Virus record (IMG/VR): IMGVR_UViG_3300020721_000021
Location: 1 to 24,864 of that record
DNA length: 24,864 nt
From: a virus
Strand: one strand, 5' to 3'
Within the stretch, counting starts at the first letter, position 1. Each line of letters starts with the position of its first letter. Position numbers and translations under genes: made by a program. The notes under the pieces were generated by a model that saw only the letters and a list, made by a program, of their open reading frames with translations, was not told the DNA's origin and did not search any database. Shown here in pieces: positions 8,027-14,552 of the stretch.

Positions 8027-8566
8027 TTAATGATGTTGTTTAATTTGTCCTGACAATGCATCATTAATTGCATCATCGAGAAGTGTTAAAATACTACCAG
8101 TTGTATCCATACCAACATTTCGTGCACGGTACTGTTCTAATCCACTTACCTTATCATGTAAATGACCATAGAAATGAACACTACCATAATGCATTTTAGC
8201 CCATTCACATATAGGGTAATGAAACATAACAATATCTCTACCATTATATTTTATTTCCAAATATTGGTGTATTTCTTCAAAACAATCACGAAATTGTTGA
8301 TGTGTTAATAAAATGTGATCGTGATTACCAATTATTAGTATTTTTCGTCCATTTAATCGTGAAATATAGCCAACTGCCTGTGCAACTGATAGAAAAGCAA
8401 TATCTCCCAACATATATACAAGGTCTTCTGGGTCAACCATGGTATTCCAGTCTACTACCATTGATTCATTCATATGAGTTACGTCATCATATACACGTGT
8501 ATTAGGACAAAAAGTCATAATTTTCTTATGTCCAAAATGGAAATCACTGCCTATCCAAGTTTTCAT
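8027..8566 (-). CDS. Metallophosphoesterase, second family member
   Basis: A 179-aa calcineurin-like phosphoesterase. Metal-binding motifs are SDFHFGHKKI near residues 7-16, MLGDIAFL, GNHDHILL, MFHYPI and FYGHLHD. This compact form is common in phages and may act on nucleotides or RNA termini; the substrate is unknown. The ATG overlaps the upstream stop as ATGA. Confidence 0.88.
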   Translation of the reverse strand: MKTWIGSDFHFGHKKIMTFCPNTRVYDDVTHMNESMVVDWNTMVDPEDLVYMLGDIAFLSVAQAVGYISRLNGRKILIIGNHDHILLTHQQFRDCFEEIHQYLEIKYNGRDIVMFHYPICEWAKMHYGSVHFYGHLHDKVSGLEQYRARNVGMDTTGSILTLLDDAINDALSGQIKQHH

Positions 8567-8814
8567 CGTTTATGTGTACTCCATTTAGTAACAAATGCAT
8601 CATATCCACGTTTATTATTAAAATATAAAGTGTTCATATTGTAATTAGATGCAAATAATGGGTTTAGTAGACCATCATATCGTCTTAATTCAGCTGTAAG
8701 AAGCATTTTATACATATCATAATTATCTGGATGTTTATTTTCTATATAATTTTGAATATTAATCCAAAATTTTGGTGGTTTTAATTTATCAAATTCTATT
8801 ATTACACTAGTCAT
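8563..8814 (-). CDS. Hypothetical 83-aa protein
   Basis: A soluble protein with aromatic residues and a basic C-terminus, KWSTHKR. AGGGACATAT precedes the start and the stop overlaps the next start as ATGA, so it is a real operon member. No recognisable domain. Confidence 0.68.
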   Translation of the reverse strand: MTSVIIEFDKLKPPKFWINIQNYIENKHPDNYDMYKMLLTAELRRYDGLLNPLFASNYNMNTLYFNNKRGYDAFVTKWSTHKR

Positions 8815-8842
8815 ATATGTCCCTAAGCTGGTATTACTGTTA

Positions 8843-9208
8843 CTACAGTGTTTTTTCTATCACTAGAGTATGATCACCACGTTTTACAGTAATATGTTTG
8901 TTATTTGAAAACTCCATCATAGTTTTTACGTTATCAGTTAGTATCTCATTCTTAATTTCATTAATATCAATACCTTTAACTCGTTCTAAGTATCGTATTA
9001 TAGCATGTTCTGACACCATTGGCAACTTATATGTTTCAATTAGCTCATTTAACTTACCTTGAACTTGCAAAATTTTACTTTTACACTTTTCAAGCTCAGC
9101 TAAGTTGTTTTCATCTATTAAATCTTGTTTAAGACGTCGTAGTGTAGCCATATGTTGTTTATATTTTTCAATTTTACTGTGTATTTCTTTAATTTTGTTG
9201 TTATCCAT
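8843..9208 (-). CDS. Conserved phage protein with coiled coil and SEHA-RYLERV motif
   Basis: I start at 9208 (121 aa), where AGAGATTAAC precedes the ATG. The 56 codons readable upstream cover the promoter and are not coding. Residues about 4-60 are a charged coiled coil. Residues 66-80 read SEHAIIRYLERVKGI, a motif I recall from small phage proteins of unknown role. First gene of the RNA ligase operon. Confidence 0.72.
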   Translation of the reverse strand: MDNNKIKEIHSKIEKYKQHMATLRRLKQDLIDENNLAELEKCKSKILQVQGKLNELIETYKLPMVSEHAIIRYLERVKGIDINEIKNEILTDNVKTMMEFSNNKHITVKRGDHTLVIEKTL

Positions 9209-9241
9209 GTTAATCTCTATGTTATGTGTTAGTAAAATTAA

Positions 9242-9270
9242 ATTATATAACATCAAACTATAAATGTCAA
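9242..9270 (-). promoter_or_regulatory. Sigma70 promoter of the RNA ligase operon
   Basis: TTGACA (9270-9265), 17 bp, TATAAT (9247-9242) on the minus strand; exact consensus, about 34 bp before the start at 9208. Confidence 0.87.
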
Positions 9271-9281
9271 TAAATAATTGT

Positions 9282-9404
9282 ATGAATGGACCAGAATATA
9301 AACAAATTATTAATAGATTAAAGAGTTCTGCTAAAAAACGTGGGATTGAATTTGATTTGACAACAGAAGTTGTCATTGCGGACTTTGTTTATAAGTTTTA
9401 TTGA
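9282..9404 (+). pseudogene. Remnant of an HNH endonuclease gene
   Basis: A 40-codon plus-strand frame reads INRLKSSAKKRGIEFDLTTE. This matches the start of a known phage HNH nuclease type, in which this helix precedes the Cys/His core. Here the core is missing and the frame jumps to what may be the C-terminal tail (DFVYKFY) before the stop. It is probably an internally deleted gene rather than a functional peptide. Confidence 0.45.
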
Positions 9405-9410
9405 ATTTTA

Positions 9411-9491
9411 TATAAATACATTATAAGGTGTTAGTCGCAGATTGCCGTCTCACTAACTCTAATCATTCTTACATTAATTACAGGAACTAAT
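9411..9491 (+). promoter_or_regulatory. Endonuclease leader: TATAAATA box and 5' hairpin
   Basis: TATAAATA (9411-9418) is an exact T4-type late promoter box. The hairpin GTTAGT (9430-9435) with ACTAAC (9452-9457), with AGA/TCT inside, follows 11 bases later. Compared with the other leaders both strands of the stem differ, with pairing kept. CAGGAA lies 7 nt before the ATG. Confidence 0.65.
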
Positions 9492-10210
9492 ATGACCAGC
9501 AATACTATTTATACACCATTTACTTATTGTATTACATTTACAATAACTGGGCAGAAATATTACGGTGTTCGATACGCAAAAAACTGCCACCCATCTCAAT
9601 TATGGACAACATACTTCACATCTTCATCTATCATTAAAAATTTAATTAATTTGCATGGAACTGATGTATTTTTATACGAAATAAGAAAAACGTTTTTATC
9701 TGCCACCGACGCATGTAATTATGAACATAAATTTTTAACAAAAATAAATGCTGCAAAAAATCCAAAATGGTTAAATTTATCAAATAGTGGAGGTAAGTTT
9801 CACTGCACTCCAGAAAGTTCAGCAAAATGCGGATTAAAACATAGAGGAAAAACAATGTCAGTTGAAACAAGAGAAAAGATAAGTAACTCATCAAAAGGAA
9901 GACAAAATGTAAGAAAGGGGAAACGTGGAATAGTAACAGATGAAGCTAAATTAAAAATTTCCACAGCTTTGAAAGGAATACCAAAACCTGCGAAAACATT
10001 ATGTTGTCCATATTGTTTATTGGAAGTTGTGGGAGCATCTAATGCTAAAAGATGGCATTTTGAAAATTGTAAAAAAATCCAAATTATATAAAACCGGTCA
10101 CACTACCAAAACCAATAATTTATTGTCCATTTTGTAGTGCTTCCAGTTCTAATAGATTAAATATGCAACGATGGCATTTTGAAAAATGCACAAATAAGTA
10201 TTTTGGCTAA
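9492..10210 (+). pseudogene. GIY-YIG homing endonuclease, frame broken at an A7 run
   Basis: The first frame gives 199 aa: a GIY-YIG-like N-terminus (FTYCITF, then KYYGVRYAKN), catalytic Glu in NYEHKFL, basic NUMOD-like repeats (SVETREKISNSSKG) and a zinc finger CPYC...HFENC. It stops at 10091. Reading one frame over from the A7 run near 10067, the finger continues as CKKNPNYIKP and then a second finger, CPFC...HFEKC, ending at 10210. The NPN linker and second finger match the array at 2-733. The longer frame also ends exactly on the neighbour's stop. One lost A, translational slippage or a sequence error could explain it. Confidence 0.75.
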
Positions 10211-10500
10211 TCACCTTTGATAGTTTTTAATAAATCGCGCTGTTCTTGCTTATATTGTTCGTATTTGTATTTTATTGGGTTTATTATACACCACAAAATC
10301 ATATATAAAAATGATATTAATAGTATTGACAGAAGTATACAACCTGCTATGAGTTTACTAGTTTCTTTATCAGTCATCATCATTGAAGGAATAGATATAC
10401 CAACAAGTGTTAGATATACTGGCCAAAAACTTATATTTTTACGAATATCAGCGATAAGCCATATAATAAAATACCATATTTTCTTAATATTATGTGTCAT
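10207..10500 (-). CDS. 97-aa membrane protein
   Basis: Two or three hydrophobic segments (about 7-18, 25-42 and 48-72) followed by a charged, probably helical C-terminal tail rich in Tyr, Gln and Lys. The start overlaps the previous stop as ATGA. Its stop codon overlaps the endonuclease stop on the opposite strand. Function unknown. Confidence 0.7.
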   Translation of the reverse strand: MTHNIKKIWYFIIWLIADIRKNISFWPVYLTLVGISIPSMMMTDKETSKLIAGCILLSILLISFLYMILWCIINPIKYKYEQYKQEQRDLLKTIKGD

Positions 10501-10685
10501 TTTGTATCCTGATTGTTAGTCAACCATTGTTCAGTATCTTCAATAATAGAAGTATCAATTATACCAGACATTATTGCATTGGCTACAATGTAGCCAATGT
10601 CTTTTAATTCTGATTGGGATAATCCATACCCTTGTTCCAACAAAACACCATTAATTCTACCTATGGTTTTGTCAATATAGTTCAT
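10497..10685 (-). CDS. Hypothetical 62-aa protein
   Basis: A soluble, acidic small protein with no recognised motif. It overlaps both neighbours by four bases (ATGA at each end), which makes it a translationally coupled member of the Ro60-like operon. Confidence 0.68.
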   Translation of the reverse strand: MNYIDKTIGRINGVLLEQGYGLSQSELKDIGYIVANAIMSGIIDTSIIEDTEQWLTNNQDTK

Positions 10686-11755
10686 ACGTCATATCTTGGG
10701 TTAGTTATCGTTGACATCATAATGCCATATGGTGTGAAATCACTCATATCAGCAGCTAATAATGCTTTTACAATAGCTGGACTAAATCCAGATACCAATG
10801 CAGCACCTGATTTATCAGCAGTTACTGGAACATTATCTGATGCATTGATATTCCAAAATACAACCTTTGGTACAACATATCCAGCAGTAGAATATTTTCG
10901 TTCTATCATTTGAATTGCACTATCATCATAGTTTCTGCAACAGTTAAATTGCATGTCTGACATTATCAATAACATTTCTGGCATTTCTGCTTGTGGTATA
11001 TTTAATTTAACTGCCATTTTCAATATTAAATCAAATGCAGCATGTAAATCAGTGCTCATACCCCAGTGTGATCCTATCATTTGTGAAGCTTTATTAACAA
11101 TATTGCCTTGAAGTGTTAATAACTCTGGTTTTTCACTAAATGTGATAAATGTATCTTTAAATTTACCAGCATTTTTGTCTGCTAAGTATAATCCCAATGA
11201 TACCGCAACGTCCATACAAGTAACTGAACTTTTAGAGTTATATCCACCTGCTGGGCAACTCATAGATCCGCTAACATCAACTAATGGTAAAATATTAGCA
11301 TCGCCGACAAAATTTGGTAATGCATTCCATTGTGCAATGATATGGTCCGTTTCTGCTTTAAATCCGTATCCACCGATACCTTTTAAAACATCATATGGAA
11401 ATACTGCACCGGCATTTACCTTAACTGATGTATCACCTTTAATTAAAGATTCAACATAGTCAGCAAATTTAGTAGTATGTCTATTAAATGCTTTTTTGTA
11501 TCGTGAACTAGCCAATGATGGTACATGACTAAAGTTAATATTATCCCAATCATTTGCACACATTTGTGTTTCAACGACTGAAGTTAATGAAACTAAAGTT
11601 TTACGATAAAATTTTGGAGACCATCCAAAGAATTTAATTAAGTCTCTGGCGATATTTCGCTTCGATGATTTTTCTCTAGGCATCCATTTTGCAGCTGTGT
11701 TTGCATCAAATAGCTGTGATTGTAATTTTTGTTTTAATTCTTCTTTTGCTGTCAT
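10682..11755 (-). CDS. Ro60-like protein, C-terminal half (vWA domain)
   Basis: 357 aa. Residues 15-100 (KWMPREKSSKRNIARDLIKF, then FYRKTLVSLTSVVE) look like the end of a helical DUF2828/TROVE-like repeat domain. Residues about 155-340 are a von Willebrand A fold with an intact metal site, DVSGSMS (D160, S162, S164), and the later MSTDLHAAF motif. With the 12595-13062 product it rebuilds one protein of Ro60-like architecture. An endonuclease gene lies between the halves. This half has its own promoter (11794-11822), ribosome-binding site and ATG, so it can be made separately. Its closest named family is DUF2828; Ro60-like function is inferred from architecture. Confidence 0.82.
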   Translation of the reverse strand: MTAKEELKQKLQSQLFDANTAAKWMPREKSSKRNIARDLIKFFGWSPKFYRKTLVSLTSVVETQMCANDWDNINFSHVPSLASSRYKKAFNRHTTKFADYVESLIKGDTSVKVNAGAVFPYDVLKGIGGYGFKAETDHIIAQWNALPNFVGDANILPLVDVSGSMSCPAGGYNSKSSVTCMDVAVSLGLYLADKNAGKFKDTFITFSEKPELLTLQGNIVNKASQMIGSHWGMSTDLHAAFDLILKMAVKLNIPQAEMPEMLLIMSDMQFNCCRNYDDSAIQMIERKYSTAGYVVPKVVFWNINASDNVPVTADKSGAALVSGFSPAIVKALLAADMSDFTPYGIMMSTITNPRYDV

Positions 11756-11793
11756 GATTGTACCTGTCAGGTTATTTGTTAATATAAAATTGT

Positions 11794-11822
11794 ATTATAC
11801 AATAGGTGAGAAGAAATGTCAA
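11794..11822 (-). promoter_or_regulatory. Sigma70 promoter of the Ro60-like vWA half
   Basis: TTGACA (11822-11817), 17 bp, TATAAT (11799-11794) on the minus strand; exact consensus. It lets the C-terminal half be transcribed independently of the N-terminal half. Confidence 0.87.
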
Positions 11823-11830
11823 GCAAAAAA

Positions 11831-11897
11831 GATAAATAAGTGTAGATCGCGGAATTAGCCGTTCCCATCTACTTTAATACTATGAAGGAGTATCAAC
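11831..11897 (+). promoter_or_regulatory. Endonuclease leader: GATAAATA box, 5' hairpin and SD hairpin
   Basis: GATAAATA (11831-11838), then GTAGAT (11842-11847) paired with ATCTAC (11867-11872), with GGAA/TTCC inside. Relative to 3082 and 16403 the sixth pair is changed on both sides. A second hairpin, ATACT (11877-11881) with AGTAT (11889-11893), holds AAGGAG in its loop and stem, so it may limit ribosome access. Confidence 0.75.
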
Positions 11898-12611
11898 ATG
11901 TCTATTTATCAATCAAAAACAATCCCGTTTACTTATTTAATTGGTTGGACTACCCATAATAAATGGTATTATGGTGTTCGATATGCAAATAATTGTCAAC
12001 CAGCAGACTTGTGGAATTCTTATTTTACAAGTTCAACAATAGTGAAAGATTTTAGAAAAAATCATGGAGAACCAGATATAATATTGATTAGAAAAACGTT
12101 TAAATCTAAACAAGATGCAATTATCTGGGAAGGTAAAATACTTTCTAGATTATGGAAGTTCAGAGATTTTTGGTTAAATAAAAGATTCTCTGCTACCAAA
12201 TTTATCCCAACTAAAGAATCTATCCAAAAATGTATAGATAGAAAAAACAATCGGTCATTGATTGAGCATCAACAGGTTATATTAAACATTTCAATTGGTG
12301 CTAAATGTGGTCATGCAAATATGACCGAAGAAACTAAAAAAATAAGATCTAAAAAAATTTCAGATGCAAATAAAAATCGTTCTAAAGAAATTATACAAAA
12401 AATATCTAATTCAGTTCGTAATATTGCAAAAAATAGATCTGATATTGAAAACCAAATAATAGAGGAAAAACGACGTATTACTAGAGAAAAAAACAAATTA
12501 CTAGGTAAAAAGAGAAAAATTCCCGTAGATATATCATATAGGTGTTGTATATATTGCAAACGCCAATTTGATCCTGGGAATTTTTCTAAACATATTAAAA
12601 CTTGTCAATGA
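11898..12611 (+). CDS. GIY-YIG homing endonuclease splitting the Ro60-like gene
   Basis: 237 aa. The N-terminus (PFTYLIGW, then KWYYGVRYANN) is GIY-YIG-like and closely resembles the enzyme encoded at 9492. The likely catalytic Glu is in IIWEGKIL. A long basic helical region (residues about 105-215) follows, with NUMOD-like TEETKKIRSKKISDANK. A C-terminal finger, CCIYC...HIKTC, ends the protein. The gene lies between two halves of the Ro60-like gene in opposite orientation, and its last 17 bp overlap the N-terminal half's 3' end. Start fixed by AAGGAG 7 nt upstream. Confidence 0.82.
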   Translation: MSIYQSKTIPFTYLIGWTTHNKWYYGVRYANNCQPADLWNSYFTSSTIVKDFRKNHGEPDIILIRKTFKSKQDAIIWEGKILSRLWKFRDFWLNKRFSATKFIPTKESIQKCIDRKNNRSLIEHQQVILNISIGAKCGHANMTEETKKIRSKKISDANKNRSKEIIQKISNSVRNIAKNRSDIENQIIEEKRRITREKNKLLGKKRKIPVDISYRCCIYCKRQFDPGNFSKHIKTCQ

Positions 12612-13062
12612 TTTTTTGACATTCTTCTTCCGTAAGAGAATCGATTTTTTTTAATAAACTTTTAGCGTTCAATCCTGCCTCAAGTGTGCTTTTTATTTTA
12701 GAGAAAGCCACTTGTTGTAGTTCTGGTTTTTTGAACACCAATAGGTCATCCCATCTTCCTATCTCAACTGTTTTATCAATTAAAGCTTTAGCAGCATCAA
12801 TATCAATAGTTTCTAAATGTGTTAGAATATCTCTGAACAATTTTCGTTCGCCAGAACCACCACGCACATCACGTGACCATAATGCAACTCGTAACGCTAG
12901 TTCTTTATTTTGGTAATATGCATCAGTAAATGCTGGAATTATATCTTTACCACGACTTGCACCTATTTTAAAGAATAATGAAACAACTGCATCACCTGTA
13001 TCATTATTACATTTCATGCCATTACTAGTGACTGTTTTGTTTGTATTTAATTTTGTAGTCAT
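12595..13062 (-). CDS. Ro60-like protein, N-terminal half (DUF2828/TROVE-like)
   Basis: 155 aa. The block DAVVSLFFKIGASRG, then LALRVALWSRDVRGGSGERK and EIGRWDDLLVF, is the signature I know from DUF2828 proteins, which combine helical repeats with a vWA domain as Ro60 does. The natural continuation would be the 10682-11755 product. The present C-terminal tail (from about residue 130) may have been recoded after endonuclease insertion. GAGAGATAAT precedes the ATG and a strong promoter lies at 13118-13145. Three E-element RNAs lie just upstream, in the same orientation. Confidence 0.8.
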   Translation of the reverse strand: MTTKLNTNKTVTSNGMKCNNDTGDAVVSLFFKIGASRGKDIIPAFTDAYYQNKELALRVALWSRDVRGGSGERKLFRDILTHLETIDIDAAKALIDKTVEIGRWDDLLVFKKPELQQVAFSKIKSTLEAGLNAKSLLKKIDSLTEEECQKIIDKF

Positions 13063-13117
13063 TTTATTATCTCTCAGGTTAGTGTGTTATTGTTTGCTGT
13101 TTCTAAACTATAGATGT

Positions 13118-13145
13118 ATTATAACAGATTTAATTTTTTTGTCAA
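13118..13145 (-). promoter_or_regulatory. Sigma70 promoter of the Ro60-like N-terminal half
   Basis: TTGACA (13145-13140), 16 bp, TATAAT (13123-13118) on the minus strand. Confidence 0.82.
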
Positions 13146-13151
13146 CTTATA

Positions 13152-13364
13152 TTATGCATAAAAATTGTCATATGCTTTATCTAAAACAATTTCAACAATT
13201 TCTTTATATTCACGATGTGGTAGGTTATTTAATTCATCGATAAGTTCTTGATTATTCTTAATTGCAAGTAACATCAGTTCTTCATCGATATCAACTGCGT
13301 AATCTAGATAATTTGCGACGTCAACAGTTTCTTTTACAAGTTGGTCAATCAATTCTAAAGACAT
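13152..13364 (-). CDS. Hypothetical 70-aa acidic protein
   Basis: A small, very acidic, probably all-helical protein (IDQLVKETVDVANYLDYAVD). Two ATGs are possible, at 13376 and 13364; I prefer 13364, which has GGA upstream, while the first has no ribosome-binding site. It lies between the E-element RNAs and the Ro60-like N-terminal half on the same strand. No known domain. Confidence 0.6.
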   Translation of the reverse strand: MSLELIDQLVKETVDVANYLDYAVDIDEELMLLAIKNNQELIDELNNLPHREYKEIVEIVLDKAYDNFYA

Positions 13365-13396
13365 TATAAGGTCCATTAATGTAAGGTGGATGGGGA

Positions 13397-13502
13397 AACA
13401 GGCTAGTGTTTGTTGAGTTTTTATACTGGTTCTTCCTTCCAGTGTGACCGGATATACCAGTCTAACATTATAAGTTGTATGGGTTGCTGTATCTAGCCTA
13501 AA
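13397..13502 (-). ncRNA. E element 7: Y RNA-like structured RNA
   Basis: Closing stem AGGCTAG/CTAGCCT (13400-13406 with 13493-13499), then ATA and CAGCA, and CCTGTTT at the 3' end. Inside, the minus strand has an anticodon-like CTTATAA (13468-13474), then hairpin GACTG/CGGTC with a 7-nt loop, which resembles a T-arm, and ACTGG/CCAGT, which resembles a capped acceptor. No D-arm is seen. Nearest E element to the Ro60-like gene. Confidence 0.6.
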
Positions 13503-13507
13503 TGTAA

Positions 13508-13562
13508 TAACAGGTTCCGTTTTTCATTTGCAGTGAAAGTATATGCTGAATGGAACCTAAAA
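13508..13562 (-). ncRNA. E element 6: Y RNA-like structured RNA
   Basis: Closing stem AGGTTCC/GGAACCT (13512-13518 with 13552-13558), then ATT and CAGCA, 3' CCTGTTA. The interior is one 5-bp hairpin, TTTCA/TGAAA, with the 7-nt loop CTGCAAA. This is the geometry and consensus of an anticodon arm (GCA, Cys), and the neighbouring tRNA-Cys has a loop differing by one base (CCGCAAA). Confidence 0.65.
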
Positions 13563-13564
13563 AC

Positions 13565-13655
13565 TGAATAGCTGTTGCCGTCATTTTACTTCTAACAGCA
13601 ATGAAGTATCTCTGGAGCGATTATTAGTCGCAATATTGTTTGCTGAAACTATTCA
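13565..13655 (-). ncRNA. E element 9: Y RNA-like structured RNA
   Basis: Closing stem TGAATAG/CTATTCA (13649-13655 with 13565-13571), then TTT and CAGCA. The interior has hairpin GCGA/TCGC (13617-13631) with the 7-nt loop CTAATAA, and hairpin GCTGTT/AACAGC. It lacks the AGG/CCT ends of its relatives but keeps stem length, spacing and CAGCAA. It follows tRNA-Cys directly. Confidence 0.5.
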
Positions 13656-13676
13656 TTTAAATTTAACTATTAAAAA

Positions 13677-13751
13677 TGGAGCTAAAGATGGGATTCGAAC
13701 CCACATTAAACGGTTTTGCGGACCGCTACATAGCCGTTCTGTCACTTCAGC
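13677..13751 (-). tRNA. tRNA-Cys (GCA)
   Basis: Acceptor GCTGAAG with CTTTAGC (one G-T pair), anticodon stem GCGGT/ACCGT with loop CCGCAAA, T-loop TTCGAAT, discriminator T and encoded CCA. It lies 7 bp after the groES stop. Confidence 0.9.
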
Positions 13752-13758
13752 GTATAAT

Positions 13759-14046
13759 TTATTCTATGATACCAAGAATTTCACTTTCATGCAATATAAG
13801 ATAGTCAACGCCATCAATTTTAATATCAATGCCAGTATCTTTTAAATACATTACTCGTTCACCTACTTTAACAGTAGTTGGTATAACATTACCATTTTCA
13901 TACTGTTTTCCATCACCAACTGCAACAACTTCGCTAGTAATTGTTCTTTCTTTTGAATCAGCAGCAATAATAATTCCAGATGCACTAACTTTAGTATCTA
14001 CTGTTTTCTTTACTACTACACGATCATATAATACTTGAAAATTCAT
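13759..14046 (-). CDS. groES: GroES-like co-chaperonin
   Basis: 95 aa, the usual GroES length. It begins with LYDRVVVKK, has an extended mobile-loop region near SASGIIIAADSKE, then SEVVAVGDGK and a C-terminal VDYLILHESEILGII strand pair as in Cpn10. It would cap host GroEL, as T4 gp31 and RB49 CocO do, allowing phage protein folding. The sequence is closer to bacterial GroES than to gp31. AGGAATAATA precedes the start. It is co-transcribed with the parvulin gene upstream. Confidence 0.92.
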   Translation of the reverse strand: MNFQVLYDRVVVKKTVDTKVSASGIIIAADSKERTITSEVVAVGDGKQYENGNVIPTTVKVGERVMYLKDTGIDIKIDGVDYLILHESEILGIIE

Positions 14047-14054
14047 TATTATTC

Positions 14055-14327
14055 CTATGCTGTTCTATTGATAATGTGATATCCAAATGATGTTTGGACT
14101 GGTTCACTTAACCCGCCAACATCTAAATCAAATGTTGCATTTTCAAATGGTGGTACCATTTGACCACGACCAAATGTACCTAAATTACCACCATTTTGTC
14201 CACTTGGACATTTACTATGTGTTCTAGCCAACATTCCAAAATCTGAACCTTCAATAAGTTGTTTATGTAAGATTTCTGCTTCTGAAAGAGATTGAACTAA
14301 AATATGTCTTGCTGTTACTTGTGTCAT
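14055..14327 (-). CDS. Parvulin-type peptidyl-prolyl isomerase (PpiC-like)
   Basis: 90 aa, a single parvulin domain. Visible motifs are ARHILVQS at residues 5-12, GSDFGMLARTHSKCPSG, GGNLGTFGRGQMVPPFE and TSFGYHIINR. It catalyses cis-trans isomerisation of peptidyl-prolyl bonds, presumably in the cytoplasm because no signal peptide is seen. AGAGGTAAT precedes the ATG. With GroES and ClpP it forms a small phage protein-quality-control set. Confidence 0.92.
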   Translation of the reverse strand: MTQVTARHILVQSLSEAEILHKQLIEGSDFGMLARTHSKCPSGQNGGNLGTFGRGQMVPPFENATFDLDVGGLSEPVQTSFGYHIINRTA

Positions 14328-14345
14328 TATTACCTCTTTTAATTT

Positions 14346-14467
14346 TAACAGGATACGTTTTTTATGGCGGATGCTCTACCAGCTGAGCTAATGTTATTAC
14401 TAACATATTGGATTTGAACCAATGACCATCTGCTTGTCAAAGTTGTATTGCTGAATGTATCCTAAAA
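14346..14467 (-). ncRNA. E element 4: YrlA-like RNA with permuted tRNA-like body
   Basis: Closing stem AGGATAC/GTATCCT (14350-14356 with 14457-14463), then ATT and CAGCAA, 3' CCTGTTA. Reading the minus strand, the interior runs: anticodon-like loop TTGACAA (GAC), GCAGA, T-arm ATTGG-TTCAAAT-CCAAT, ATGTTA, loop GTAA, TAACAT, TA, D-arm GCTC-AGCTGGTA-GAGC, A, TCCGC. This is a tRNA cut open in the anticodon stem and closed at the acceptor by a GNRA-type loop, which matches bacterial YrlA RNAs. The GCAGA/TCCGC stem has one C-A mismatch. No CCA end is possible, so it is not a working tRNA. Confidence 0.8.
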
Positions 14468-14468
14468 T

Positions 14469-14542
14469 TGGAAGCAGGTGATAGAGTCGAACTATCATCT
14501 CTGGGTTATGAGCCCAGAATTCTACCATTAAAATAACCTGCG
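14469..14542 (-). tRNA. Initiator-type tRNA-Met (CAT)
   Basis: Anticodon arm CTGGG-CTCATAA-CCCAG has the three G-C pairs diagnostic of initiator tRNA. Acceptor positions 1 and 72 are C and T and cannot pair, the other main initiator mark. T-arm GATAG-TTCGACT-CTATC, A14, GG and A21 are conserved, and CCA is encoded. The D-stem is weak (T-T at 10-25), and the 11-24 pair is T-A rather than the purine-pyrimidine of E. coli initiator. It ends one base before E element 4. Confidence 0.85.
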
Positions 14543-14552
14543 ATTGTTTATA

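Noticed and set aside
9209-9376. N-terminal extension of the coiled-coil protein at 8843
   Set aside because: It spans a consensus promoter. AGAGATTAAC points to the ATG at 9208.
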